From positions 1 through 64,000 of the forward strand of contig DATGQE010000042.1 of the NCBI GenBank assembly GCA_035304345.1: a stretch of 64,000 nucleotides of DNA. Direction: 5' to 3'. Positions 24,626-32,927 of this stretch are shown here, in pieces. The DNA is from IDS-8 sp035304345. Lineage in GTDB: Bacteria; Pseudomonadota; Gammaproteobacteria; Steroidobacterales; Woeseiaceae. Both the position numbers and the translations under genes were made by a program. The notes under the pieces were generated by a model. The model ran no database searches, was not told where the DNA came from, and worked only from the letters and a program-made list of their open reading frames with translations. Position 1 is the first letter of the stretch. Each line of letters starts with the position of its first letter.

Positions 24626-25578
24626 CGGCCAAGAAGGCGGGCGACCAGGCATTCCTGCGGGAGAGCGTCCACGGCACGCGGAGCGAGCCGACGTATTCCG
24701 GCGCGCTCTCGTTCATGCGCCGGAAATACACTCGCGATCTCGAAGGCGTGGACCTCGTCGTCACCGGGGTGCCGCTCGATCTCGCCACGACGAACCGGCC
24801 GGGCGCGCGCTTCGGGCCGCGCGCGATCCGCGCGGCGTCCAGCATCATGGCCTGGGCGCGGCCTTACGGACTGCCGTTCGACCCTTTCGACCGGCTGGCC
24901 GTGGTCGATTACGGCGATTGCCTGTTCGATTTCGGCCGCCCGGAGACGGTGCCGGATGCGATCGAGCGCCATGCCGCCACGATCCTGGCCGCGGGACCGG
25001 CGCTGCTCGTGCTCGGCGGCGATCATTTCGTGACCTGGCCGCTGCTCAAGGCGCACGCCGCCCGTCACGGTGCGCCGCTCTCCCTGCTGCAGTTCGATGC
25101 GCACACCGACACCTGGAGCGACGAGGACGGGCGCGTCGATCACGGCACGATGTTCTGGCACGCCGTGCGTGAAGGTCTCGTCGATCCGGCGCGCTCGGTG
25201 CAGATCGGCATCCGCACCACGAACGACGATACGCTCGGCTTCAACATCCTCGACGCCGCGTGGGTGCACGAGCGCGGGGTGGACGCGGTCGTCGCCGAGA
25301 CGAAGCGCATCGTCGGCGACCACCCGGTCTATGTCACCTTCGACATCGACTGCCTCGACCCGGCCTTCGCGCCGGGGACCGGCACGCCGGTCTGCGGCGG
25401 CCTGAGCACCTGGCAGGCGACCGCCATCCTGCGCCGCCTCGCCGGCCTCGACGTGATCGGGATGGACGTGGTCGAGGTGGCGCCCGCCTACGACGTGGGC
25501 GAGATCACGGCACTCGCGGCGGCCACCGTCGCGATGGAGCTCATCGGCCTGTACGCGGCCCGTACGCCCCGGGCCTGA
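24622..25578 (+). CDS. speB: Agmatinase / ureohydrolase family protein (SpeB)
   Basis: 318 residues. The binuclear manganese site of ureohydrolases is visible: His in GGDHFVTWP, the aspartate/histidine set of QFDAHTDTW and FDIDCLDPAFAPGTGTP. Expected reaction: agmatine to putrescine and urea (guanidinobutyrate is an alternative substrate in this family). It shares an ATGA junction with the aminotransferase, forming a two-step agmatine to aminobutyraldehyde module. It faces the PuuR-like gene tail to tail. Confidence 0.9.
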   Translation: MTAKKAGDQAFLRESVHGTRSEPTYSGALSFMRRKYTRDLEGVDLVVTGVPLDLATTNRPGARFGPRAIRAASSIMAWARPYGLPFDPFDRLAVVDYGDCLFDFGRPETVPDAIERHAATILAAGPALLVLGGDHFVTWPLLKAHAARHGAPLSLLQFDAHTDTWSDEDGRVDHGTMFWHAVREGLVDPARSVQIGIRTTNDDTLGFNILDAAWVHERGVDAVVAETKRIVGDHPVYVTFDIDCLDPAFAPGTGTPVCGGLSTWQATAILRRLAGLDVIGMDVVEVAPAYDVGEITALAAATVAMELIGLYAARTPRA

Positions 25579-25593
25579 CGCGGGCCGGGGCGG

Positions 25594-25612
25594 TCGGCCT
25601 CTCTGCGGCCGA
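25594..25612. terminator. Bidirectional stem-loop between speB and the puuR-like gene
   Basis: TCGGCC and GGCCGA pair around a 7-base loop in the 42-base gap between two convergent stops (25578 and 25621). No T-tract. Confidence 0.45.
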
Positions 25613-25620
25613 TACTCCGC

Positions 25621-26166
25621 TCAGAAGCTCGGCGGCGTGCACGCCGAGACGAGGACGCAGTCCTCGCTGCCCGGGTTGCGGAAGCGATGGGGGATGCGGC
25701 TGTTGAAGCGATAGGCGTCTCCGGGGCCCAGGGTGCGCACCTGGTCGCCCACGGTGACTTCCAGCCGGCCGGCGAGGATGATCCCGCCTTCCTCCGCCTC
25801 GTGGCTCAGCATCGACTGGCCGGTGTCGGCGCCCGGCCGGTAACGCTCGTGCAGGAGCTGGAGCTTGCTGTCCACGAGGTTGCCGCCCACCTGGCGATAG
25901 GAGATCGGGCCGCTGCCGATCTCCGTCAGCTCGTCGCGGCTGTAGAAGAACTTGTCCTCCCCGCTCCGGCGCGAGGAGAAGAACTCCGCGAACGACACGC
26001 CGAGCGCGTCCAGGATGCGCTTCAGCATGCCGAGCGAGGGGTCGGTGCGGCCCGCCTCGATGAGCGAGACGGTGGCGTTGGAGACGCCCGCGAGCAACGC
26101 GAGCTGCCGCTGTGAGAGGCCCTGGCGGCTGCGCAGCCGCCGGATTTCCGTGCCGAGGGTGTCCAT
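25621..26166 (-). CDS. puuR: XRE-family HTH regulator with cupin domain (PuuR-like)
   Basis: 181 residues. The N-terminal lambda-repressor HTH (about 6-61: RLRSRQGLSQRQLALLAGVS, DPSLGMLKRILDAL) is joined to a C-terminal cupin (about 105-178: EEGGIILAGRLEVTVGD, GDAYRFNSRIPHRFRN). This build matches PuuR, the repressor of polyamine catabolism that releases DNA when putrescine is present. It is transcribed away from puuB and lies between speB and puuB. The inverted repeat at 26182-26207, directly before its own start and in the shared divergent region, is the natural operator. Confidence 0.88.
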   Translation of the reverse strand: MDTLGTEIRRLRSRQGLSQRQLALLAGVSNATVSLIEAGRTDPSLGMLKRILDALGVSFAEFFSSRRSGEDKFFYSRDELTEIGSGPISYRQVGGNLVDSKLQLLHERYRPGADTGQSMLSHEAEEGGIILAGRLEVTVGDQVRTLGPGDAYRFNSRIPHRFRNPGSEDCVLVSACTPPSF

Positions 26167-26181
26167 GTCAGCGTCCTTGTT

Positions 26182-26207
26182 GAATCGTTAAAAATTACGA
26201 ACGATTC
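26182..26207. promoter_or_regulatory. Operator-like inverted repeat between puuR-like and puuB genes
   Basis: GAATCGTT and AACGATTC are perfect 8-base arms separated by a 10-base AT-rich spacer. The whole gap 26167-26295 is unusually AT-rich for this window and holds TTTAAATATTGTTAAC-like sequence, consistent with divergent promoters controlled from one site. Confidence 0.5.
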
Positions 26208-26295
26208 CGGGTTCCGGTCAATGCTAATTCAATCATTTAAGAACCGCTATTTAAATATTGTTAACTTTTCGGCGCTGGAGTACGCTGGCGGCACG

Positions 26296-27576
26296 ATGCT
26301 CGACATGACCCGCCACGTCAATTCCTGGTACGCCGCCACGGCGAGCCGCCGCACGGACTACCCCATGCTGCGCGGCGAGGTGCGCGCGGACGTGGCCGTC
26401 GTCGGCGCTGGCTTCACCGGGCTGTCGACGGCGCTCAGCCTGGCCGAGCGCGGCTACGACGTCGTCGTGCTCGAGGCGAAGAAGGTGGGCTGGGGCGCGT
26501 CCGGTCGCAACGGCGGCCAGCTCATCGACGGCTTCGTCGACACGGACAAGATCGAGCGTCGCCTGGGCCGCGAGGCGGCGGCCATTGCCTGGCAGATGGG
26601 CATCGAGTGCCGCGACCTCGTGCTCGAGCGCATCGAGCGCTACGGCATCGAGTGCGACCTGAAGTTCGGCTACATCGACCTCGCCCTCAACCGCCGCGAC
26701 GTCGACCACTTCCGGGCCGAGATCGAGCGCAGGCAGCGGCTCGGTTATCCGCATGAGCTGGTGTTCGTGCCGAAGGCGGACCTTCCCGCGTACGTCGGCT
26801 CGGACCGCTACGTGGCCGGGCTCGTCAATCGCGCGAACGGTCACCTCCATCCCCTGAATCTCTGCATCGGCGAGGCGGCAGCCGCGGAAGCGAACGGCGT
26901 GCGGCTCTACGAGCGCTCCCCGGTGCTCCGCATCCGCCACGGACGCGAGGCCCTGGTCGAAACGGAGAACGGTTGCGTGCGGGCGGCGAACTTGGTGCTG
27001 GCCGGCAACGCCTACCTCGGGCGGACCGAGCCGAAGCTTTACGGCACCGTGATCCCCGCGGGAAGTTACCTCATCGCCACGGAGCCACTCGGCGAGGAGC
27101 GGGCAAGAGAGCTCCTGCCCCAGGACATGGCGGCCTGCGACCAGAAGGTTGCGCTCGATTATTTCCGGCTGACGTCTGATCGCCGGCTGTTGTTCGGCGG
27201 CTTGTGCAACTACTCGGGACGGACTCCGCGGGACATCACCGCCGCGCTCCGGCCCAACATGCTCAGGGTGTTTCCGCAGCTCGCGGACGCCCGCATCGAG
27301 TACGAGTGGGGTGGCGACATCGCCATCAGCATCAAACGCATACCGCAGTTCGGGCGGATCGGCACGAACACGTATTACGCCCAGGGTTATTCCGGCCACG
27401 GCCTCGCGCCTTCGCACCTGGCCGGCAAAGTGCTCGCGGACGCGATCGCGGGGGATACCGAGCGCTTCGACGTGTTCGCGCGCATCCGCCACCTCAGGCT
27501 GCCGGGAGGCAAGTGGTTCGCCAACCCGGTGCTGGCGCTCGGGATGCTTTATTACCGCCTGAAGGAATTGTTGTAG
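26296..27576 (+). CDS. puuB: FAD-dependent gamma-glutamylputrescine oxidoreductase (PuuB-like)
   Basis: 426 residues, DAO-type flavoprotein. FAD-binding VAVVGAGFTGLSTAL near residue 34 and the GWGASGRNGGQLIDG motif shared by PuuB-type oxidases; the C-terminus has YAQGYSGHGLAPSHLAGKV. It oxidises gamma-glutamyl-putrescine to the aldehyde, using oxygen or a quinone as acceptor. ATG 26296 is chosen (another ATG at 26305); the frame opens upstream to 26221 but that part is AT-rich promoter-like DNA. It is divergent from the puuR-like gene and followed by a hairpin with three T. Confidence 0.87.
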   Translation: MLDMTRHVNSWYAATASRRTDYPMLRGEVRADVAVVGAGFTGLSTALSLAERGYDVVVLEAKKVGWGASGRNGGQLIDGFVDTDKIERRLGREAAAIAWQMGIECRDLVLERIERYGIECDLKFGYIDLALNRRDVDHFRAEIERRQRLGYPHELVFVPKADLPAYVGSDRYVAGLVNRANGHLHPLNLCIGEAAAAEANGVRLYERSPVLRIRHGREALVETENGCVRAANLVLAGNAYLGRTEPKLYGTVIPAGSYLIATEPLGEERARELLPQDMAACDQKVALDYFRLTSDRRLLFGGLCNYSGRTPRDITAALRPNMLRVFPQLADARIEYEWGGDIAISIKRIPQFGRIGTNTYYAQGYSGHGLAPSHLAGKVLADAIAGDTERFDVFARIRHLRLPGGKWFANPVLALGMLYYRLKELL

Positions 27577-27595
27577 GCGCCCGCACGGGCGCTTT
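27577..27595 (+). terminator. Intrinsic terminator-like hairpin after puuB
   Basis: GCGCCC-GCAC-GGGCGC followed by TTT starts one base after the puuB stop. The stem is perfect; the T-tract is short. Confidence 0.5.
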
Positions 27596-27655
27596 GCCCG
27601 TCACGGCCGCCCGCATCGTCGGGCGTTCGTACCAAAACCGCAGCAGGAAGAGGAC

Positions 27656-28987
27656 ATGGCCCGTAACGCAGAACAGATATCAGAGACGCTGCCCGACCTC
27701 GAGGCGTACTGGATGCCGTTCACCGGCAACCGCTACTTCAAGAAGCACCCCCGCGTGATCTCGAGGGCGGAGGGCCTGTACTGCTACACGCACGACGGCA
27801 AGAAGCTGCTGGATGCGGTTGCCGGCCTCTGGTGCTGCAACGCCGGCCATTGCCACCCCCGCATCGTCGAAGCGATCCAGCGCCAGGCGGCCGAGCTCGA
27901 TTACGCCATGTCCTTCCAGGTGGGGCACCCCAAGGTCTTCGAGCTCGCCAACCGGCTGACGGAGCTCGCGCCGGAGGGCATCGATTACGCGTTCTTCGTC
28001 AATTCCGGGTCCGAAGCCGTCGACACCGCGCTCAAGATGGCGCTCGCCTACCACCGGCTCCGCGGGGAGGCTTCGCGCACGAGGCTGATCGGGCGGGCAC
28101 GCGCCTACCACGGCGTCGGCTTCGGCGGCATGTCGGTCGGCGGCATCGCGGCGAATCGCAAGATGTTCGGCTCGATGCTGCCCGCGGTCGATCACCTGCC
28201 GCACACCCACGACCTGTCGCGCAACGCCTGGTCGCGCGGGCTCCCCCAGTGGGGTGCCCACCTCGCCGACGAGCTGGAGAACCTCGTCGCGCTGCACGAC
28301 GCCTCCACGATCGCGGCCGTGATCGTGGAGCCGATAGCCGGCTCGACGGGTGTCCTCCTGCCGCCCGTGGGCTACCTCGAGCGGCTGCGGGAGATCTGCG
28401 ACCGGCACGGCATCCTGCTCATCTTCGACGAGGTCATCTGCGCGTTCGGGCGCTGCGGCGACAGCTTTGCCGCGAACCGCTTCGGCGTCATTCCGGACCT
28501 GATCACCACCGCGAAGGGGCTCACGAGCGGCGCCGTGCCGATGGGCGCGGTGCTCGTCAAGCGCGACATCTACCAGACCTTCATGACCGGCCCGGAAAAC
28601 GCGATCGAGTTCTTCCACGGCTACACCTACTCCGGGCATCCGCTCGCCGCGGCGGCAGGCCTCGCCGCCCTCGACGTCTACCTGGGAGAAGGGCTGTTCG
28701 AACGGGCGCGCGCGCTGGAGAAGACCTGGGAAGACGCCCTGCACGGACTGCGGGGCGAGCCCCACGTGATCGACATCCGCAACTACGGCCTGATCGGTGC
28801 GGTCGAGCTCGAGCCGATCGCCGGGCAGCCGACGGCACGGGCGCTCAAGGTCTTCCGGGACTGCTTCGACGCGGGAGTCATCGTCCGCACCACGGGCGAT
28901 ACGATCGCGTTCTCACCGCCGCTCACCATCGACGAAAGCGGGATCGAGCAGATCGTCGATACCGTGCGCAGCGCGCTGCGTGCCTGA
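27656..28987 (+). CDS. bauA: Class III omega-amino acid--pyruvate aminotransferase (BauA-like)
   Basis: 443 residues. EAYWMPFTGNRYFKKHPR at the N-terminus is the hallmark of beta-alanine/omega-amino acid:pyruvate aminotransferases; PLP contacts NSGSEAVDTALKMA, LLIFDEVICAFGR and the lysine in LITTAKGLTSGAVPMG. With mmsA directly behind it, beta-alanine would become malonate semialdehyde and then acetyl-CoA, the known route for beta-alanine made from spermidine or related amines. A strong ribosome site (GGAAGAGG) precedes ATG 27656. Confidence 0.88.
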   Translation: MARNAEQISETLPDLEAYWMPFTGNRYFKKHPRVISRAEGLYCYTHDGKKLLDAVAGLWCCNAGHCHPRIVEAIQRQAAELDYAMSFQVGHPKVFELANRLTELAPEGIDYAFFVNSGSEAVDTALKMALAYHRLRGEASRTRLIGRARAYHGVGFGGMSVGGIAANRKMFGSMLPAVDHLPHTHDLSRNAWSRGLPQWGAHLADELENLVALHDASTIAAVIVEPIAGSTGVLLPPVGYLERLREICDRHGILLIFDEVICAFGRCGDSFAANRFGVIPDLITTAKGLTSGAVPMGAVLVKRDIYQTFMTGPENAIEFFHGYTYSGHPLAAAAGLAALDVYLGEGLFERARALEKTWEDALHGLRGEPHVIDIRNYGLIGAVELEPIAGQPTARALKVFRDCFDAGVIVRTTGDTIAFSPPLTIDESGIEQIVDTVRSALRA

Positions 28988-29011
28988 ATTCTCAACAAAC
29001 AAGGGATGGTA

Positions 29012-30529
29012 ATGGCCACTCAAGCCGAAAACCTGAAGACAGCAAGGACTGTCACCAACTGGATCAACGGAGAGCCGCACTCGTCCGCTTCCACGCGCTA
29101 CGCCGACGTGCACGATTCCGCCACCGGCGAGGTCTGCGCAAAGGTCGTGATGTCGACGGAGGAGGACGTGGCCGCCGCGGTTGCGGCCGCTGCCGCCGCA
29201 TTTCCCGCGTGGTCCCGCACGCCGGTGCTGAGGCGCGCCCGCGTCATGTTCCGGTTGAAGGAGCTCATCGAGCGCGACCGGCGCGAGATCGCGGAGCTGA
29301 TCTCCCAGGAGCACGGCAAGATCGTCACGGACGCCGATGGCTCGGTGCAGCGCGGTCTCGAGGTCGTCGAATTCGCCTGCGGCATACCGCACCTGATCAA
29401 GGGTGAGTACAGCGACCAGGTCGGAACGGGCATCGACACGTGGTCGATGCGCCAGCCGCTCGGGGTGTGCGTCGGCATCACGCCGTTCAATTTTCCCGCG
29501 ATGGTGCCGCTCTGGATGTTCCCGCTGGCGATCGCCTGCGGCAACACCTTCGTCCTGAAGCCCTCGGAGAAGGACCCGAGCTGTTCCTTGAAGTGGGCCG
29601 AGCTTTTGGCGGAAGCGGGCCTGCCGCCGGGCGTCTTCAACGTCGTGCAGGGTGACGCCACCGCCGTGAATGCGCTGCTCGCGGACGAGCGGGTGGCAGC
29701 CGTGAGCTTCGTCGGCTCGACGCCGGTGGCCGAGCACGTGTATCGCACGGCATCGGCGCACGGCAAGCGCGTGCAGGCGCTTGGCGGTGCCAAGAACCAC
29801 CTCGTCGTCATGCCGGATGCCGACATGGACCAGGCGGCCGACGCGCTGGTCGGTGCGGCCTACGGCTCCGCCGGCGAGCGCTGCATGGCCATCTCGGCCG
29901 CGGTTCTCGTGGGCGACGCCGCCGAGCCGCTGCTCCAGAGACTGCTGCCACGCATCGAGAAGCTCAAGGTCGGGCCGGGCCTGGATCCGAAGAACGACAT
30001 GGGGCCGCTCATCACGGCCGAGCACCGCGAGCGGGTGCGCTCCTACATCGAGCTCGGCGTCGAGGAAGGGGCGAAGCTCCTGGTCGACGGCCGCGAGCAC
30101 GAGCTCGCCGGTGCGGCCGGCTACTATCTCGGCCCCACGCTGTTCGACCACGTGACCCCGAACATGCGCATCTACCGTGAGGAGATCTTCGGGCCGGTTC
30201 TCGGGATCACGCGGGTGTCGAGCTTCGACGAGGCCGTGCGTCTCGTGAACGCCCACGAATTCGGCAACGGCACCGCGATCTTCACCCGCGACGGCGATGC
30301 CGCGCGCGAGTTCGCGGCCGGGATCGAGGTGGGCATGGTCGGCATCAACGTGCCGATCCCAGTGCCGCTCGCGTTCCACAGCTTCGGCGGCTGGAAACGC
30401 TCGCTGTTCGGGGACGCCGGCGTGTACGGGATGGAGGGCGTGCGCTTCTACACGCGCCTCAAGACCGTCACCGGGCGCTGGCCGACCGGCATACGCGCCG
30501 GTGCGGATTTCTCGATGCCGACGCTGTAG
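29012..30529 (+). CDS. mmsA: Methylmalonate/malonate-semialdehyde dehydrogenase (acylating)
   Basis: 505 residues, CoA-acylating ALDH. FNFPAMVPLWMFPLAIACGNT and the catalytic cysteine in GSAGERCMAISAAVLVG are diagnostic of MmsA. It converts malonate or methylmalonate semialdehyde with CoA and NAD to acetyl- or propionyl-CoA. The ATG at 29012 is favoured over 29006 because AAGGG then lies 6 bases upstream. It starts 24 bases after the aminotransferase stop, so the two form an operon. Confidence 0.92.
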   Translation: MATQAENLKTARTVTNWINGEPHSSASTRYADVHDSATGEVCAKVVMSTEEDVAAAVAAAAAAFPAWSRTPVLRRARVMFRLKELIERDRREIAELISQEHGKIVTDADGSVQRGLEVVEFACGIPHLIKGEYSDQVGTGIDTWSMRQPLGVCVGITPFNFPAMVPLWMFPLAIACGNTFVLKPSEKDPSCSLKWAELLAEAGLPPGVFNVVQGDATAVNALLADERVAAVSFVGSTPVAEHVYRTASAHGKRVQALGGAKNHLVVMPDADMDQAADALVGAAYGSAGERCMAISAAVLVGDAAEPLLQRLLPRIEKLKVGPGLDPKNDMGPLITAEHRERVRSYIELGVEEGAKLLVDGREHELAGAAGYYLGPTLFDHVTPNMRIYREEIFGPVLGITRVSSFDEAVRLVNAHEFGNGTAIFTRDGDAAREFAAGIEVGMVGINVPIPVPLAFHSFGGWKRSLFGDAGVYGMEGVRFYTRLKTVTGRWPTGIRAGADFSMPTL

Positions 30530-30628
30530 GGAAACGGCAGGGCGCGCCCGACCCGCCCCGGGCAAGGGCTTCGTGCGTCACGGCAGGCGTGCGCCTTTGG
30601 GCGCCGGCGGGCGGTACGTGGCGCGGGA

Positions 30629-30680
30629 CGGCGGCGGGCAGTGCGTGGCGCTGCGGAACCCGGCCGGGTGCCCGCCGCCG
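30629..30680. terminator. Long GC-rich inverted repeat after mmsA
   Basis: CGGCGGCGGGCA (30629-30640) and TGCCCGCCGCCG (30669-30680) are perfect 12-base arms around 28 bases, 100 bases after the mmsA stop and before the next ATG at 30751. The 221-base gap has no recognisable gene. It could be a terminator or a strong mRNA end structure. Confidence 0.35.
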
Positions 30681-30750
30681 GCGATCCCGGCCGCGTGCGG
30701 CCGTGCCGCCGGCGGTTGAACCCGCGGCGGCGTTATCGGACACTCGCCGG

Positions 30751-31671
30751 ATGCCCCAGGCCGCTTACTTGCCGGCGAACAACCGGTTTCGCCGCACGCT
30801 GGAATCCGGTCACTTCGCGGTGACCGCCGAGATCACACCGCCGCGCGGCGCGAGCCTGGAAGTGCTCACCGCCTGCGCCCGCGACCTCGCCCCGGTCGTC
30901 TGCGCCATGAACCTGACCGACGGCGCCGGCGCGCGCGTGCGGGTCTCGAGCGTCGCGGCCGCCATCCACGTCAAGCAGCTCGGCTTCGAGCCGATCCTGC
31001 AGATGACCTGCCGCGATCGTAACCGCATCGCGATACAGGCCGACCTCCTCGGGGCGGCCGCGTTCGGCGTCGAGAACGTGCTCGTCCTGTCCGGCGACTC
31101 GATCGAGGCGGGCGACGATCCCGCGGCCAAGCCGGTGTTCGACCTCGACGCGCGAGGCTTGCTGGCGGCGGTGCACGCGCTGAGCGTGAAAGGCACGACG
31201 TTGTCCGGCGCCGAGCTCGATACGCCGGCGCGCTTCTTTCCTGGTGCGGCCGACATCCCGTTCGAGCCCGGCTCGGGCTGGACCACCGACGGGCTCAAGG
31301 CCAAGAAGGCGGCGGGGGCGCGCTTCGTGCAGACCCAGTTCTGCTTCGACATGGACCTGCTCGAGCGTTACACGAGGCTCCTGCGCGACGAAGGCGTGCT
31401 CGACGGCCTGTACCTGCTCGTCGGCCTCGGCCCGCTGCGCTCCGCTGACGCGGCGCGCTGGATGCGCGACAGGCTGCCGGGCACCGTCATCCCCGACGGC
31501 ATCATTCGCCGCATGCAGGCCGCGCGCGACCCGCGCCAGGAGGGCGTCATCATCTGCGCCGAGCTGATGCGTGCCGCACGCGAGATCGAGGGCGTCGCCG
31601 GGGTCCACCTCATGGCGCCGGGCCACCACCACGCGATCGTGGAAGCCGTGCAGCTCGCGGGGATCGCCTGA
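30751..31671 (+). CDS. Methylenetetrahydrofolate reductase family protein
   Basis: 306 residues, TIM-barrel MetF family, close to the length of E. coli MetF. The catalytic glutamate region appears as VTAEITPPRG at about residue 22, and later LQMTCRDRNRIAIQADLLGA and QTQFCFDMDLLERY match MTHFR folds. It would reduce 5,10-methylene-THF to 5-methyl-THF with a flavin. Members located among catabolic genes often differ from the biosynthetic MetF, and the GcvT-like gene at 8175 makes a one-carbon disposal role attractive but unproven. ATG 30751 gives the family N-terminus. Confidence 0.8.
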   Translation: MPQAAYLPANNRFRRTLESGHFAVTAEITPPRGASLEVLTACARDLAPVVCAMNLTDGAGARVRVSSVAAAIHVKQLGFEPILQMTCRDRNRIAIQADLLGAAAFGVENVLVLSGDSIEAGDDPAAKPVFDLDARGLLAAVHALSVKGTTLSGAELDTPARFFPGAADIPFEPGSGWTTDGLKAKKAAGARFVQTQFCFDMDLLERYTRLLRDEGVLDGLYLLVGLGPLRSADAARWMRDRLPGTVIPDGIIRRMQAARDPRQEGVIICAELMRAAREIEGVAGVHLMAPGHHHAIVEAVQLAGIA

Positions 31672-31778
31672 CCGTGACCGGCCTTCCATGCCTTCCCGGG
31701 CGCGGACCCGCGACCGCACGCTCCCGGCCCGGCGCCGCCCGGAGCGACGCACCCGCGTCCGCAGACTGACGTTCCCGC

Positions 31779-32927
31779 ATGACCTGGCGCGACCTGCGAG
31801 CTGCCTTCGAGGCCTGGCGCTCGACCGGCGAGCCCCTCGTCCTCGCCACGGTCTTTGCCACCGAGGGCTCCACCTACAGCAAGGCCGGGGCCCGCATGCT
31901 CATCACCGGCGACGGCCGCTTCCAGGGCATGCTCTCCGGCGGCTGCCTCGAGGGCGACCTCGCGCTGCGCGCGCAGGCCGTGCTCGATTCGGGACACCCA
32001 CAATCCGTCAATTACGACCTGCGGTCGGGCGAGGACGGCGACGTTTGGGGCCTGGGTGTCGGCTGCGAGGGCCTGATCCGCGTCTTCCTGCAGGCGCTCG
32101 AGCCGGCGAGGTCGTACGAGCCGCTGCCGGCCATGCTGCGCGTGCTGGCCGGTGACCGGCCGGGGTGTGCGGTCACCGTGCTCCGCTCCGGCGCGCCGGG
32201 CCTGCCGGCCGGTGCCACGGCCGTGATCGGGGGCGGGCAGGCCGAGTGGCTCGATTTTCCCGCGGATTTGCGCGCGGCCGCGACCGGAGTCGCGGAAACG
32301 GCGCTGCGCGCCGGCCGGTCGGGGACCGCGGTGCTGCCCGGCACGGACGCCGAGGTCCTGTGCGGCCTGCTCGAGCCGCCGCCGCGTATTCTCGTGCTCG
32401 GCGCGGGGCCCGACGCGGAGCCTGTCGTGCGCTTCGCCGCCGAGCTCGGCTGGCGGGTGACGGTCCAGGACCATCGGCCGGCTTACGTGGAGAAGGGACG
32501 CTTCGCCGGTGCCGAATCCGTGCTGTGCCTGCCGGCGGCGGAGCTCGGCGCGGCGCTCGACTGGTCGCGGTACGCGGCCGCCGTCGTGATGAGCCATCAC
32601 CTCGAAAGCGACCGGGTCTACCTGGAGCAGCTTGCGTCCACCGACGTTCCGTACGTCGGGCTGCTGGGGCCGCGGCACCGCCTGGCCCGGCTCCTGCGGG
32701 CGCTCGGCGCGCGGGCGGTCGCGCTCGAGGCGCGCCTGCACGGCCCGGCCGGGCTCGACATCGGGGGCGAAGGCCCGGCTGCGATCGCCCTCTCCATCGT
32801 CGCGGAGATCCAGGCGGCGCTCACGGGGCGCCATCCCGGGCAGGGTGACGCGCAGGCCGGTGCGGCCGGCGGCAGGCTACTGCAGGTCGAAGGACAAACG
32901 CACCGCGACGCGCCGGGAGACCGGTAG
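31779..32927 (+). CDS. XdhC/CoxI family protein (molybdoenzyme maturation factor)
   Basis: 382 residues. The N-terminal XdhC_CoxI domain (LATVFATEGSTYSKAGARM, SGGCLEGDLALRAQA) is followed by a Rossmann-like XdhC_C domain (about 205-350: ILVLGAGPDAEPVVRFAAEL). XdhC proteins bind molybdopterin, help its sulfuration and insert it into xanthine-dehydrogenase-type enzymes. No molybdenum hydroxylase is present in the window, although Moco genes lie at 46-50 kb. Its last 51 bases overlap the convergent TonB-fusion gene. Confidence 0.88.
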   Translation: MTWRDLRAAFEAWRSTGEPLVLATVFATEGSTYSKAGARMLITGDGRFQGMLSGGCLEGDLALRAQAVLDSGHPQSVNYDLRSGEDGDVWGLGVGCEGLIRVFLQALEPARSYEPLPAMLRVLAGDRPGCAVTVLRSGAPGLPAGATAVIGGGQAEWLDFPADLRAAATGVAETALRAGRSGTAVLPGTDAEVLCGLLEPPPRILVLGAGPDAEPVVRFAAELGWRVTVQDHRPAYVEKGRFAGAESVLCLPAAELGAALDWSRYAAAVVMSHHLESDRVYLEQLASTDVPYVGLLGPRHRLARLLRALGARAVALEARLHGPAGLDIGGEGPAAIALSIVAEIQAALTGRHPGQGDAQAGAAGGRLLQVEGQTHRDAPGDR

